Shown one piece after another: positions 1-6,598 of a stretch of DNA of 19,415 bases. The stretch comes from an uncultured Prevotellaceae bacterium (GTDB lineage Bacteria; Bacteroidota; Bacteroidia; Bacteroidales; Bacteroidaceae). The stretch is from positions 1 through 19,415 of the forward strand of contig CALZOH010000028.1 of NCBI GenBank assembly GCA_945827465.1, read 5' to 3'. The notes beneath the pieces are model-generated. The model was not told the DNA's origin, searched no databases, and worked only from the letters and a program-made list of their open reading frames with translations. The first letter of the stretch is position 1; each line of letters starts with the position of its first letter. A program made the translations under genes and the position numbers.

Positions 1-294
1 AACACTGACAATTAGATCGTTAGGTTGTTTTTGACTGATTTACGAGCATCCCTATGTTAGTACTTAGTCAAGGATTTAAGTTGTTCCTATTCCCAAATAG
101 TATATGAATGACGTTTGATTGAAACGTTCATCTTGGTTATTAGAACAGAAAGAGGTATGGGCTTTTGCCTGTACCTCTTTCTGAGTTTATGAGGGCTTTC
201 CTGATTTTATTACAGGAAAATCGGAAGAATGTTAAAACTATTTTTTAATTTTGGGCTGCTGATTCTTTAGGTCAGCGGGATAACCCCATATTTT
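1..294 (+). other. Non-coding leader upstream of capE, several hairpins
   Basis: No convincing gene is seen here. The stretch holds a strong 36-nt hairpin at 147-182 (listed separately). A second inverted repeat pairs TTTCCTG at 197-203 with CAGGAAA at 213-219. A short GCTGA/TCAGC stem lies at 259-277, just before the capE start. TAATTTTG at 246-253 matches the Bacteroidetes -7 box TAnnTTTG, but I see no good TTTG/TTG box 19-21 bp upstream, so a promoter there is only possible. The left edge cuts the locus, so this may be either an intergenic gap in a longer polysaccharide operon or the leader of a new transcript. Confidence 0.5.
147..182 (+). terminator. Strong hairpin upstream of capE
   Basis: The arms AGAAAGAGGTA (147-157) and TACCTCTTTCT (172-182) pair perfectly. 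After a TG/TG internal mismatch, GGC/GCC continues the stem around a TTTT loop. No long T-run follows, so it is not a textbook intrinsic terminator. It may end a transcript arriving from the left or act as a pausing or attenuation hairpin ahead of capE. Confidence 0.5.
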
Positions 295-1368
295 ATGTCT
301 ATATTTAAGGATAAAACATTATTGATTACGGGCGGAACAGGCTCGTTTGGAAACGCAGTATTGCGTCGTTTCCTTAATTCAGATATTAAGGAGATCCGAA
401 TTTTCAGTCGCGATGAGAAGAAACAGGATGATATGCGCCATGCATTGCAAAATCCGAAGGTGAAATTCTATATTGGCGACGTGCGTAACCGTCAGTCAGT
501 TGATATGGTGATGCCGGGTGTTGACTATATCTTCTCGGCGGCAGCACTGAAACAGGTCCCTTCGTGTGAATTCTTTCCGATGGAAGCAGTGCGGACCAAT
601 GTTGAAGGTACCAACAATGTGTTGGAGTCGGCCATAGCGCATGGTGTGAAACGAATTGTGGTTCTCTCGACCGATAAAGCCGCTTATCCCATTAATGCGA
701 TGGGTATCAGTAAGGCCATGATGGAAAAGGTGGCTATCGCTAAGGGACGTGCATTGGGTCAAGATGCACAGACCACTATTTGTTGCACCCGATATGGCAA
801 TGTGATGGCCAGTCGCGGTTCGGTCATACCTCTTTGGGTAGAGCAAATGCAGGAAGGGAAGCCTATCACCATCACCGACCCGAACATGACCCGCTTCATG
901 ATGACGCTCGACGATGCTGTGGATTTGGTGATCTATGCCTGGGAACATGGTGAAAACGGCGATTTGTTTGTTCAGAAGGCTCCGGCCGCTACACTGGATG
1001 TGCTGGCTCAAGCCCTGAAGGAACTCTATGGTCAAGTAGATCCAAAATATGCCGATACAGAAGTGAAAGTTATTGGAACGCGCCACGGTGAAAAACTCTA
1101 CGAAACACTTGTTACCCGCGAGGAGATGGCCAAGGCTATCGATATGGGCAATTACTATCGCATTCCTTGCGATACACGCGACCTGAACTACGATAAATTC
1201 TTTGTGGAAGGGGATGAAAAAGTGTCGAAGGTAGAAGACTACCATAGTCATAACACCCGTCGGCTTGACGTAGAAGGTATGAAGGAACTGTTGCTCAAAC
1301 TCCGTTTTGTGCGTGAGGACCTCGGCCTTCTGGAACGGGCACGGGCGAAGGAAATCAGAAGTGAGTAG
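295..1368 (+). CDS. capE: UDP-GlcNAc 4,6-dehydratase/5-epimerase, CapE type
   Basis: Extended SDR enzyme of 357 aa. In the CapE/FnlA family it converts UDP-D-GlcNAc to a UDP-2-acetamido-2,6-dideoxy-L-arabino-hexos-4-ulose, the first step towards UDP-L-FucNAc, in the cytoplasm. The NAD(P) loop GGTGSFG is at residues 13-19. STDKA is at 125-129 (D127, K128). The usual YxxxK pair reads M136-x3-K140; as I recall, Met at this place also occurs in WbpM/CapE-type inverting dehydratases. RYGNVMASRGSVIP (166-179) and GTRHGEKLYETLV (261-273) are typical family motifs. The C-terminal part with YHSHNTRRLD matches CapE-type proteins rather than plain FlaA1/PseB. It is followed by capF and capG, which supports the pathway assignment. 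The ATG at 295 fits the family N-terminus exactly. No damage is seen. Confidence 0.93.
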   Translation: MSIFKDKTLLITGGTGSFGNAVLRRFLNSDIKEIRIFSRDEKKQDDMRHALQNPKVKFYIGDVRNRQSVDMVMPGVDYIFSAAALKQVPSCEFFPMEAVRTNVEGTNNVLESAIAHGVKRIVVLSTDKAAYPINAMGISKAMMEKVAIAKGRALGQDAQTTICCTRYGNVMASRGSVIPLWVEQMQEGKPITITDPNMTRFMMTLDDAVDLVIYAWEHGENGDLFVQKAPAATLDVLAQALKELYGQVDPKYADTEVKVIGTRHGEKLYETLVTREEMAKAIDMGNYYRIPCDTRDLNYDKFFVEGDEKVSKVEDYHSHNTRRLDVEGMKELLLKLRFVREDLGLLERARAKEIRSE

Positions 1369-1380
1369 TTAAGAGACTTC

Positions 1381-1425
1381 TTAAGTCAAAGAGACAAAAA
1401 GTCAAAGAGTCAAAGAGACTAAAAG
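1381..1425 (+). repeat. Left arm of 45-bp inverted repeat, AGTC-rich
   Basis: The arm is built of short units such as AGTCAAAGAG and AAAGAGACT. It pairs with the reverse complement of 1784-1828 at 33 of 45 positions. It lies 12 bp after the capE stop and ends 8 bp before the ATG of the four-helix-bundle gene. Confidence 0.7.
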
Positions 1426-1433
1426 ATGAGGAG

Positions 1434-1790
1434 ATGGAAAGAAGTTTTGAAAACTTATTCATTTGGCAAGAGTCGAGGGTTCTCATTCGCTCAATCTACA
1501 AGATGATGGAGACATGTAGAGATTTTGGATTTAAAGATCAAATTCAGCGATCTGCTGTGAGTATCATAAACAATATTGCAGAAGGATTTGAATCTGGCTC
1601 TGATGCAAAATACATGAACTTTCTTAATATTTCAAGAGGAAGTTGTGGCGAAGTTCGTTCTATGCTTTATCTGTGTGAAGATTTAGGATTTTGTACAAAA
1701 GATGAGCGTGAACAACTCCAAACACAACTGCGTAAGATTACTTCCGGAATAGTTAAACTGTCAGATACCATCTCAAAGAAAACCTCTTAG
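1434..1790 (+). CDS. Four-helix-bundle protein, S23/23S rRNA-IVS protein family
   Basis: Small 118-aa protein of the family first found in intervening sequences of 23S rRNA genes (S23, PF05635-like), related in fold to the Avd accessory protein of diversity-generating retroelements. Visible marks are FENLFIWQES near the start, the family core QIQRSAVSIINNIAEGF at residues 37-52, and the FLNISRGSCGEVRSML helix at 63-78. Helices are predicted throughout, with no signal peptide. The molecular role of stand-alone copies is not established. Such genes are often seen inside Bacteroidota polysaccharide loci. Here it lies between capE and capF and is more A+T-rich than both. It is flanked by inverted repeats, and its last codons and stop lie in the right arm. 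An out-of-frame ATG at 1426 precedes the chosen start. Confidence 0.9.
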   Translation: MERSFENLFIWQESRVLIRSIYKMMETCRDFGFKDQIQRSAVSIINNIAEGFESGSDAKYMNFLNISRGSCGEVRSMLYLCEDLGFCTKDEREQLQTQLRKITSGIVKLSDTISKKTS

Positions 1791-1828
1791 ACTCTTAGAC
1801 TTTTGAACTCTTAGACATTTAGACTTAA
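1784..1828 (+). repeat. Right arm of 45-bp inverted repeat
   Basis: This arm consists of repeated CTCTTAGAC-like units and contains the stop of the S23 gene. Its reverse complement aligns end to end with 1381-1425. It stops 7 bp before the capF ATG. Confidence 0.7.
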
Positions 1829-1835
1829 TAAATAG

Positions 1836-3053
1836 ATGAAAATATTAGTGACCGGCGCCAAGGGCTTTGTAGGCAAGAACCTCTGCTCCCAACTCAATAA
1901 TATAAAGGAAGGCAAGGCACGTTGGTATGGTGACGTGCAGATTGATGCCGTCTATGAGTACGACCTCGATTCCACTCCCGAACAACTCGACGAGTGGTGT
2001 CGTGATTGTGATTTCGTCTTCAATCTTGCCGGAGTAAATCGTCCGCAAGACCCGAAGGAGTTCATGGAGGGCAACTTCGGATTTGCCACCACATTGCTCA
2101 ACACATTGAAGAAGTACAAGAACAACTGCCCCGTGATGATAAGTTCTTCCATCCAAGCCACCCTTGCAGGCCGATTTGGCACCAGTGAATACGGCAAGAG
2201 CAAGAAGGCGGGCGAGGAACTGATGTTCGAGTACGGCAAGGAGACGGGAGCCAAGGTATTGGTCTATCGCTTTCCGAACCTCTTCGGCAAATGGTGCAGG
2301 CCAAATTATAATTCTGCCATAGCCACCTTCTGCTACAACATCGCCAACGACCTGCCCATACAGGTCAACGACCGCAGTGTGGAGATGGAACTGCTCTATA
2401 TAGATGATTTGGTGGAGGAAATGATTGAAGCATTGAAAGGCCATGAACACCGCTGTGAGTTTGAAGGAGTGGAAACAGTACCTACCGCAAATGGACGTTA
2501 CTACTATGTACCTGTTACGCATAAGACAACCCTCGGCGAGATTGTTGACATCATCAACGAATGTGCAGATGCAGCATCAAACAAAGACGGCATCAATATG
2601 GTGGAACTTCCGCAAGGTAGCCTGCGCTATAAACTCATGACCACTTATCTTTCTTACCTTCCAAAGGAAAAAGCCATCTATAACCTCAAGATGAATGTGG
2701 ACAACAGAGGCTCCTTCACAGAGCTCTTCCACACCCTCGACTGCGGACAAGTGAGTATCAATATCTCCAAGCCGGGAATTACCAAGGGAGAGCATTGGCA
2801 TCACTCCAAATGGGAAACCTTCATTGTAGTATCCGGTCATGGCCTTATCCAAATGAGAAAGGAAGGCACCGACGAGATAAGGGAATATGAAGTAAGTGGC
2901 GAAAAGATTCAAGCCGTCCACATGCTGCCCGGCTACACCCACAATATTATCAACCTTAGTCAAACAGAAGACCTGGTAACGGTGATGTACTGCAATGAAG
3001 TGTTCAATCCGAACCGTGCCGACACCTATTTTGATCCGGTCATAAAAGAATAA
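1836..3053 (+). CDS. capF: CapF: SDR reductase fused to cupin 3-epimerase
   Basis: Bifunctional 405-aa enzyme for the second step to UDP-L-FucNAc. In Staphylococcus aureus CapF, the C-terminal cupin epimerises C3 of the CapE product and the N-terminal SDR domain reduces C4 with NADPH, giving UDP-2-acetamido-2,6-dideoxy-L-talose. The SDR part spans about 1-280, with GAKGFVG at 7-13, SSS at 103-105 and Y119-x3-K123. The cupin spans about 285-405. It has GITKGEHWHHSKWETF at 314-329, where H320, H322 and E327 are candidate metal ligands together with H369. The protein is somewhat longer than the S. aureus enzyme. It starts 7 bp after the inverted-repeat unit, and its stop is 4 bp before the capG ATG, so the two are surely co-transcribed. 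Confidence 0.93.
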   Translation: MKILVTGAKGFVGKNLCSQLNNIKEGKARWYGDVQIDAVYEYDLDSTPEQLDEWCRDCDFVFNLAGVNRPQDPKEFMEGNFGFATTLLNTLKKYKNNCPVMISSSIQATLAGRFGTSEYGKSKKAGEELMFEYGKETGAKVLVYRFPNLFGKWCRPNYNSAIATFCYNIANDLPIQVNDRSVEMELLYIDDLVEEMIEALKGHEHRCEFEGVETVPTANGRYYYVPVTHKTTLGEIVDIINECADAASNKDGINMVELPQGSLRYKLMTTYLSYLPKEKAIYNLKMNVDNRGSFTELFHTLDCGQVSINISKPGITKGEHWHHSKWETFIVVSGHGLIQMRKEGTDEIREYEVSGEKIQAVHMLPGYTHNIINLSQTEDLVTVMYCNEVFNPNRADTYFDPVIKE

Positions 3054-3057
3054 AGAT

Positions 3058-4275
3058 ATGTCAATCTCTCAGTCAATTCCTTCTACTGCCGCTTTTCAAG
3101 AAGACGGACGTCTAAAACTCCTGATCATTGTAGGAACGCGTCCTGAAATCATCCGCTTGGCAGCTGTTATCAACAAGTGTCGCATTTACTTCGACACGTT
3201 ATTGGCCCACACCGGCCAAAATTACGATTATAATCTCAACGGAGTGTTCTTTCGCGACCTCAAGCTGCGTGACCCCGAGGTCTATTTGGATGCTGTCGGC
3301 GATGATTTGGGCTCTACGATGGGTAACATCATCGACAAGAGCTACAAACTCATGGTGCGCACCCGTCCCGATGCCGTTCTCGTGTTAGGCGATACCAATA
3401 GCTGCCTCTCCGTTATCGGTGCTAAGCGTCTGCATATCCCTATCTTCCACATGGAAGCAGGTAATCGTTGTTTTGATGAGTGCTTGCCCGAAGAAACCAA
3501 CCGCCGTATCGTAGATATTATCAGCGATGTCAACATGTGTTATTCCGAGCATGCGCGTCGTTATCTCCATGCTTCGGGTGTGGCCAAGGAACGTACCTAC
3601 GTCACGGGTTCTCCCATGGCCGAGGTGCTTCATGAAAATCTGGCGGATATAGAGTCCAGTCATGTATTTGAGAAGATCAACGAACAGTTAGCACACTCCG
3701 GCAGCACTTTGAAACTTATCCCGGGCCGTTACATCCTCTTGTCGGCCCATCGCGAAGAGAACATCGATACGGAGAAGAACTTCCTGAGTCTGTTCAGGGC
3801 TATCAACGCCATGGCAGAGAAGTACGATATGCCCATCCTCTATAGTTGTCATCCGCGTAGTCGTAAACGCCTTGAGGCAAGCGGTTTTCAGCTTGATGCG
3901 AGGGTTATCCGTCACGAGCCATTGGGTTTTCACGACTATAATTGTCTTCAGATGAACGCCTATGCCGTGGTGAGTGACAGTGGTACGCTTCCCGAAGAGA
4001 GCAGTTTCTTCACCAGCGTGGGACATGCCTTTCCGGCCGTGTGCATACGCACCAGCACGGAGCGTCCGGAGGCTCTCGACAAGGGCTGTTTCATTTTGGC
4101 CGGCATTGACGAGGCTTCGCTTCTTCAGGCCGTAGATACCGCCGTGCGGATGGTGGCTAACGGCGATAACGGACTGCCTGTTCCGAATTATGTAGACGAG
4201 AATGTTTCTACGAAGGTGGTAAAACTCATCCAAAGTTACGCCGGCGTAGTCAACAAAATGGTTTGGCGCAAGTAG
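3058..4275 (+). CDS. capG: UDP-N-acetylglucosamine 2-epimerase family, CapG (makes UDP-L-FucNAc)
   Basis: A 405-aa non-hydrolysing UDP-HexNAc 2-epimerase of the WecB/CapG/FnlC family. Next to capE and capF it should invert C2 of UDP-N-acetyl-L-talosamine (pneumosamine) to give UDP-N-acetyl-L-fucosamine, a capsule or O-antigen precursor. GTRPE is at 26-30, GDTNS at 111-115, HMEAGNR at 131-137, EETNRR at 145-150, HREEN at 231-235, SDSGTLPEESS at 306-316 and RTSTERPEA at 331-339. These cover the acidic and His residues known to be catalytic in WecB. About 18 extra residues precede the conserved start. By sequence alone it could be read as wecB; the context favours capG. It is the last plus-strand gene of the locus, followed by hairpins. 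Confidence 0.9.
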   Translation: MSISQSIPSTAAFQEDGRLKLLIIVGTRPEIIRLAAVINKCRIYFDTLLAHTGQNYDYNLNGVFFRDLKLRDPEVYLDAVGDDLGSTMGNIIDKSYKLMVRTRPDAVLVLGDTNSCLSVIGAKRLHIPIFHMEAGNRCFDECLPEETNRRIVDIISDVNMCYSEHARRYLHASGVAKERTYVTGSPMAEVLHENLADIESSHVFEKINEQLAHSGSTLKLIPGRYILLSAHREENIDTEKNFLSLFRAINAMAEKYDMPILYSCHPRSRKRLEASGFQLDARVIRHEPLGFHDYNCLQMNAYAVVSDSGTLPEESSFFTSVGHAFPAVCIRTSTERPEALDKGCFILAGIDEASLLQAVDTAVRMVANGDNGLPVPNYVDENVSTKVVKLIQSYAGVVNKMVWRK

Positions 4276-4299
4276 TGCGCCGTTCTATTTCATAGCGAA

Positions 4300-4324
4300 A
4301 AGGTTTTCTCTCGAGAGGAACCTT
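4300..4324. other. Palindromic hairpin downstream of capG
   Basis: AAGGTT and AACCTT close a stem around the self-complementary CTCTCGAGAG core. It lies 25 bp past the capG stop and just before the larger hairpin at 4336, so it may contribute to termination. Confidence 0.4.
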
Positions 4325-4335
4325 ATTGCCGATTT

Positions 4336-4377
4336 ACTGACAGGAGATTGCACAGGTGGGTGCAGTCTCCTGTCAGT
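4336..4377. terminator. 18-bp-stem hairpin between convergent genes
   Basis: ACTGACAGGAGATTGCAC pairs with GTGCAGTCTCCTGTCAGT, with one T.G wobble, around the 6-nt loop AGGTGG. It sits between capG (plus) and the DUF169 gene (minus), so it can serve both strands. There is no strong T-tract on either side, and termination is inferred from position and stem strength. Confidence 0.65.
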
Positions 4378-4451
4378 GATTTAACCCCGGTTTGTTATGA
4401 AACTTTCTATCCGGTTATGAATTTGATTTTCATTGGTGAATAGGCGAAGTC

Positions 4452-5180
4452 TTAGGCTTCACGGGCAGGAATTTGTCCGTTAATTCTTTTCCTTACCAGG
4501 GTGTAGGCTTTTTGAAACAGGGCGGAGTGTTCAATGGTCTGCATCATTTCAACGAGTCTACAGGTGGGTATGACAAATGTCAGTTCGTCGGCAGGCACCA
4601 ACAGGCGGGCAGAGGGATCTAACAGACCGATAAAACAGCTACGACCGTGGCGGCGGTTCTCTCTGACAGCCTGGGTAATGATGCTCGAACAGCCAGAACC
4701 AAATGGCGTGCTGACGGCCAGTGGGTCGTTGTTGTCGTAAAAGGCCCAGGCACAAAGTCCCGAGAGGCGGTCTGGTGTGGCAAAACAGATGATTCCTTCC
4801 ACTTCGTCCAAACTTTTGAGATGATCAAGTCTCACGAAGTTCAGATAGGGTTTCTCCGCCGGTTGGATGTCCATATCGGCGATGAACGACTTTACCATCT
4901 CGGGTTTCTGCTTATAGTGCTCGGTTTCTGATACGAATATCGGCACCCGTTCGGGCATGGGCTTGAAGGCGGTGTAAAGTCCTCCGCCGCCGCAGGTCAC
5001 ATTGTCAGCCGACAAGGTCAGAGGTTGTCCATGACGCACCTTACTGATGGCGCCAATCATACATCGCGGTTGATGCACCACTTCCGCTTCGGGCTTCAGG
5101 CTATATCCGAAGGCAATGGGTAGCGGTGCTTCGTCGCCGAAGGCTTTTCGGTAGACTATTGTAAGGTTCTGCAAGTCCAT
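4452..5180 (-). CDS. DUF169 (ArCR, COG2043) family protein
   Basis: A 242-aa soluble protein recognised as DUF169 by the CGGGGLYTAF segment (63-72), the GxxYSLKPEAEV-like N-terminal part, and PFGSGCSS (159-166) followed by an ARxxVPADELTFVIP-like C-terminal stretch. The biochemical function of the family is unknown; members occur in anaerobes. Several cysteines (C40, C63, C143, C164) fall in or near conserved stretches and could bind metal or take part in redox chemistry, which is a guess. The ATG at 5180 lies 21 bp downstream of the fucosidase stop on the same strand, so the two are probably one transcript. No promoter is seen in that gap. Confidence 0.75.
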   Translation of the reverse strand: MDLQNLTIVYRKAFGDEAPLPIAFGYSLKPEAEVVHQPRCMIGAISKVRHGQPLTLSADNVTCGGGGLYTAFKPMPERVPIFVSETEHYKQKPEMVKSFIADMDIQPAEKPYLNFVRLDHLKSLDEVEGIICFATPDRLSGLCAWAFYDNNDPLAVSTPFGSGCSSIITQAVRENRRHGRSCFIGLLDPSARLLVPADELTFVIPTCRLVEMMQTIEHSALFQKAYTLVRKRINGQIPAREA

Positions 5181-5201
5181 GAGTCTTGTTATTTTCAGGT
5201 T

Positions 5202-6254
5202 TTATGGCTGAACGCGACTGCGGAGTTGCTTCAACAAGTCGATATCGGCCTGACGGAGGCGTCCTTCGCGGTTCGGCGGACAGTTCAAGATGAGAATATT
5301 GTTGTTTTTAGTTGCTCTTTTGTAGAGATTTTCCAGATCGTCGAGCGATTTATAGGTATTGTCCTTGGTATTATAGAACCACCGCTGACTCAGACACACT
5401 GTCGACTCCCAAGGCATGTAATATTGCTTGCCATCATGGCTGAATACCTTCGGGTCATTTTCTTCCGGCAGATAGGGATCGCCCAGTCTGAAGTCACTGG
5501 GGAAGTAACGGATGGGCAGACCCACTTTTTGCTTCTGTGGAGTGATTGACGGTTTGTCGGGATTGTCTGCAGCGCCAATGCTCCAATTGATTCCTACTTG
5601 GCAGAGGGGTTCCAGGCGTTTGATGGTTTGGTAGATGTCCATGACGGGCCAGCGATAGTTGGGTTTTACCCAGCCGCCGTCAAACCAGAACTCTACCACG
5701 TGCGTGTACTTTTTGGTGATGCCGATTAACTCCTTGAGTTGTTCGATCATGTATTTATTGTACTCCTCGTCGAGGGCTGCATTGCCGGTATCGGCATTCC
5801 GGTTGCGATCCCAGAGGGAGTAATAGAGTCCGAGACCGATGCCGTGCTTCTTGCAGGCTTTGGCCACGGCTTCAATCACGTTGGTCGGATTGCCCGAAGA
5901 GGCTACATCGTAGGTGGTGAGCTTGCTGTCCCACAGGCAGAAGCCGTCGTGGTGCTTACTGACCAATATCACGTAGCGCATACCGGCTTCTTTAGCGGCA
6001 GTAATCCATTGCTCAGCGTCAATTTGTGTGGGTTGGTAGCTGTTGGCAGGCTTCGTGCCGTCGGTCCATTCCATATCGTGGAAAGTATTAATGCCAAAGT
6101 GGATAAACATACCGTATTTGCGGTCGATTTGTGCCTGCTGGGCTTTGCTCGGTGTGGTTCCGGGTTGGGGCAGGATGAGTTTTTGCTTGATTTGTGCCGT
6201 TACGGCGGTGGTCAGGGCCAATGCCAGACTCACGAAGAGGGTTCGATGGTTCAT
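5202..6254 (-). CDS. Secreted GH29 alpha-L-fucosidase
   Basis: A 350-aa retaining exo-glycosidase of family GH29, releasing terminal L-fucose from glycans. The N-terminal signal peptide is about 1-20 with an AVTA-Q type I cleavage site, so it acts in the periplasm or outside. The (beta/alpha)8 catalytic domain shows HFGINTFHDMEW (52-63), SKHHDGFCLWDS (99-110) and VVEFWFDGG (186-194), whose D192 is the expected nucleophile. The PWES segment (E283) resembles the region that supplies the acid/base in GH29-B enzymes. It is a catalytic domain only: the C-terminal beta-sandwich of longer fucosidases is absent. The promoter appears to lie inside the repeat element at 6318-6348. It is divergent from a GH92 mannosidase, which suggests host- or plant-glycan foraging. 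Confidence 0.92.
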   Translation of the reverse strand: MNHRTLFVSLALALTTAVTAQIKQKLILPQPGTTPSKAQQAQIDRKYGMFIHFGINTFHDMEWTDGTKPANSYQPTQIDAEQWITAAKEAGMRYVILVSKHHDGFCLWDSKLTTYDVASSGNPTNVIEAVAKACKKHGIGLGLYYSLWDRNRNADTGNAALDEEYNKYMIEQLKELIGITKKYTHVVEFWFDGGWVKPNYRWPVMDIYQTIKRLEPLCQVGINWSIGAADNPDKPSITPQKQKVGLPIRYFPSDFRLGDPYLPEENDPKVFSHDGKQYYMPWESTVCLSQRWFYNTKDNTYKSLDDLENLYKRATKNNNILILNCPPNREGRLRQADIDLLKQLRSRVQP

Positions 6255-6317
6255 TTGATAATAGGTTTTATGGAGTTAACATTTATTCTTCACTGGGAAA
6301 TATTTTTTCTTTGTCTA

Positions 6318-6348
6318 CAAAGATAGTGCAAAGTGAGTGCAGGACAAA
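6318..6348 (-). promoter_or_regulatory. Promoter for fucosidase-DUF169 operon, within repeat element
   Basis: On the minus strand TTTG (6348-6345) is followed after 19 bp by TATCTTTG (6325-6318), an exact TAnnTTTG -7 box. It lies about 64 bp upstream of the fucosidase ATG and overlaps the end of structured-element copy 1. Confidence 0.6.
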
Positions 6349-6398
6349 ATGAAAAGCCGAAGGATTTGCATTTTTCATGCCGAACTGCCGCCTATCTT
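6320..6398. repeat. Structured dispersed element, copy 1
   Basis: This 79-bp element is closed by AAGATAG (6320-6326) and CTATCTT (6392-6398), with an inner stem ATGAAAA (6349-6355)/TTTTCAT (6372-6378). It shares TAGTGCAAA, GAGTG, CCGA and CCTA blocks and its exact length with the copy at 14737-14815. A perfect 45-bp stretch (6324-6368) is repeated at 6408-6452. Confidence 0.8.
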
Positions 6399-6403
6399 AT
6401 TTA

Positions 6404-6471
6404 AAGGTAGTGCAAAGTGAGTGCAGGACAAAATGAAAAGCCGAAGGATTTGTATTTTTTCATGCCGAACT
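6404..6471. repeat. Structured dispersed element, truncated copy 2
   Basis: A direct repeat of copy 1 with an 84-bp offset. The first part is identical over 45 bp (6408-6452) and the rest nearly so up to GCCGAACT. The closing arm (CCTATCTT-like) is missing, so the outer stem cannot form. Its minus-strand -7 box is weakened to TACCTTTA. Confidence 0.8.
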
Positions 6472-6504
6472 ATACAGACTTTTCTACAGCTTTTGTAGAT
6501 TTGG

Positions 6505-6536
6505 TTTCATGGTCTCGGAAAAATTGCGTAATATTG
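6505..6536 (+). promoter_or_regulatory. Weak promoter candidate for GH92 gene
   Basis: TTTC (6505-6508) and TAATATTG (6529-6536) are spaced by 20 bp, each one base off the TTTG/TAnnTTTG consensus. The start codon follows about 62 bp later. Confidence 0.3.
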
Positions 6537-6598
6537 CATTCGGCTGGAGTTGCGTCTGCCCCAGCGCTGTTAGATGATTATCCTATTATAATATATTG

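Larger units (their letters stand above)
1381..1828 (+). mobile_element. Candidate 448-bp inverted-repeat unit carrying an S23 gene
   Basis: The four-helix-bundle gene is bracketed by two 45-bp arms in inverted orientation, 1381-1425 and 1784-1828. Aligned by hand without gaps they match at 33 of 45 positions, and both ends begin TTAAGTC when read inward. The unit interrupts an otherwise collinear capE-capF-capG set. The S23 stop codon (1788-1790) lies inside the right arm. No target-site duplication was seen and there is no transposase, so mobility is an inference. A fixed cassette or an RNA hairpin flanking the gene would look the same. Confidence 0.45.
6255..6598. other. Divergent intergenic region between GH29 and GH92 genes
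   Basis: This 344-bp gap has no credible gene. It contains two tandem copies of a structured element (6320-6398 and 6404-6471), the minus-strand promoter at 6318-6348 and a weaker plus-strand promoter candidate at 6505-6536. Confidence 0.6.

Noticed and set aside
496..1251. Long minus-strand frame antisense to capE
   Set aside because: A typical shadow frame of a highly conserved plus-strand gene, without motifs.
5739..6326. 195-codon plus-strand open frame
   Set aside because: It is antisense to the fucosidase gene, whose signal peptide and catalytic motifs are clear. The plus-strand product has no recognisable motif.
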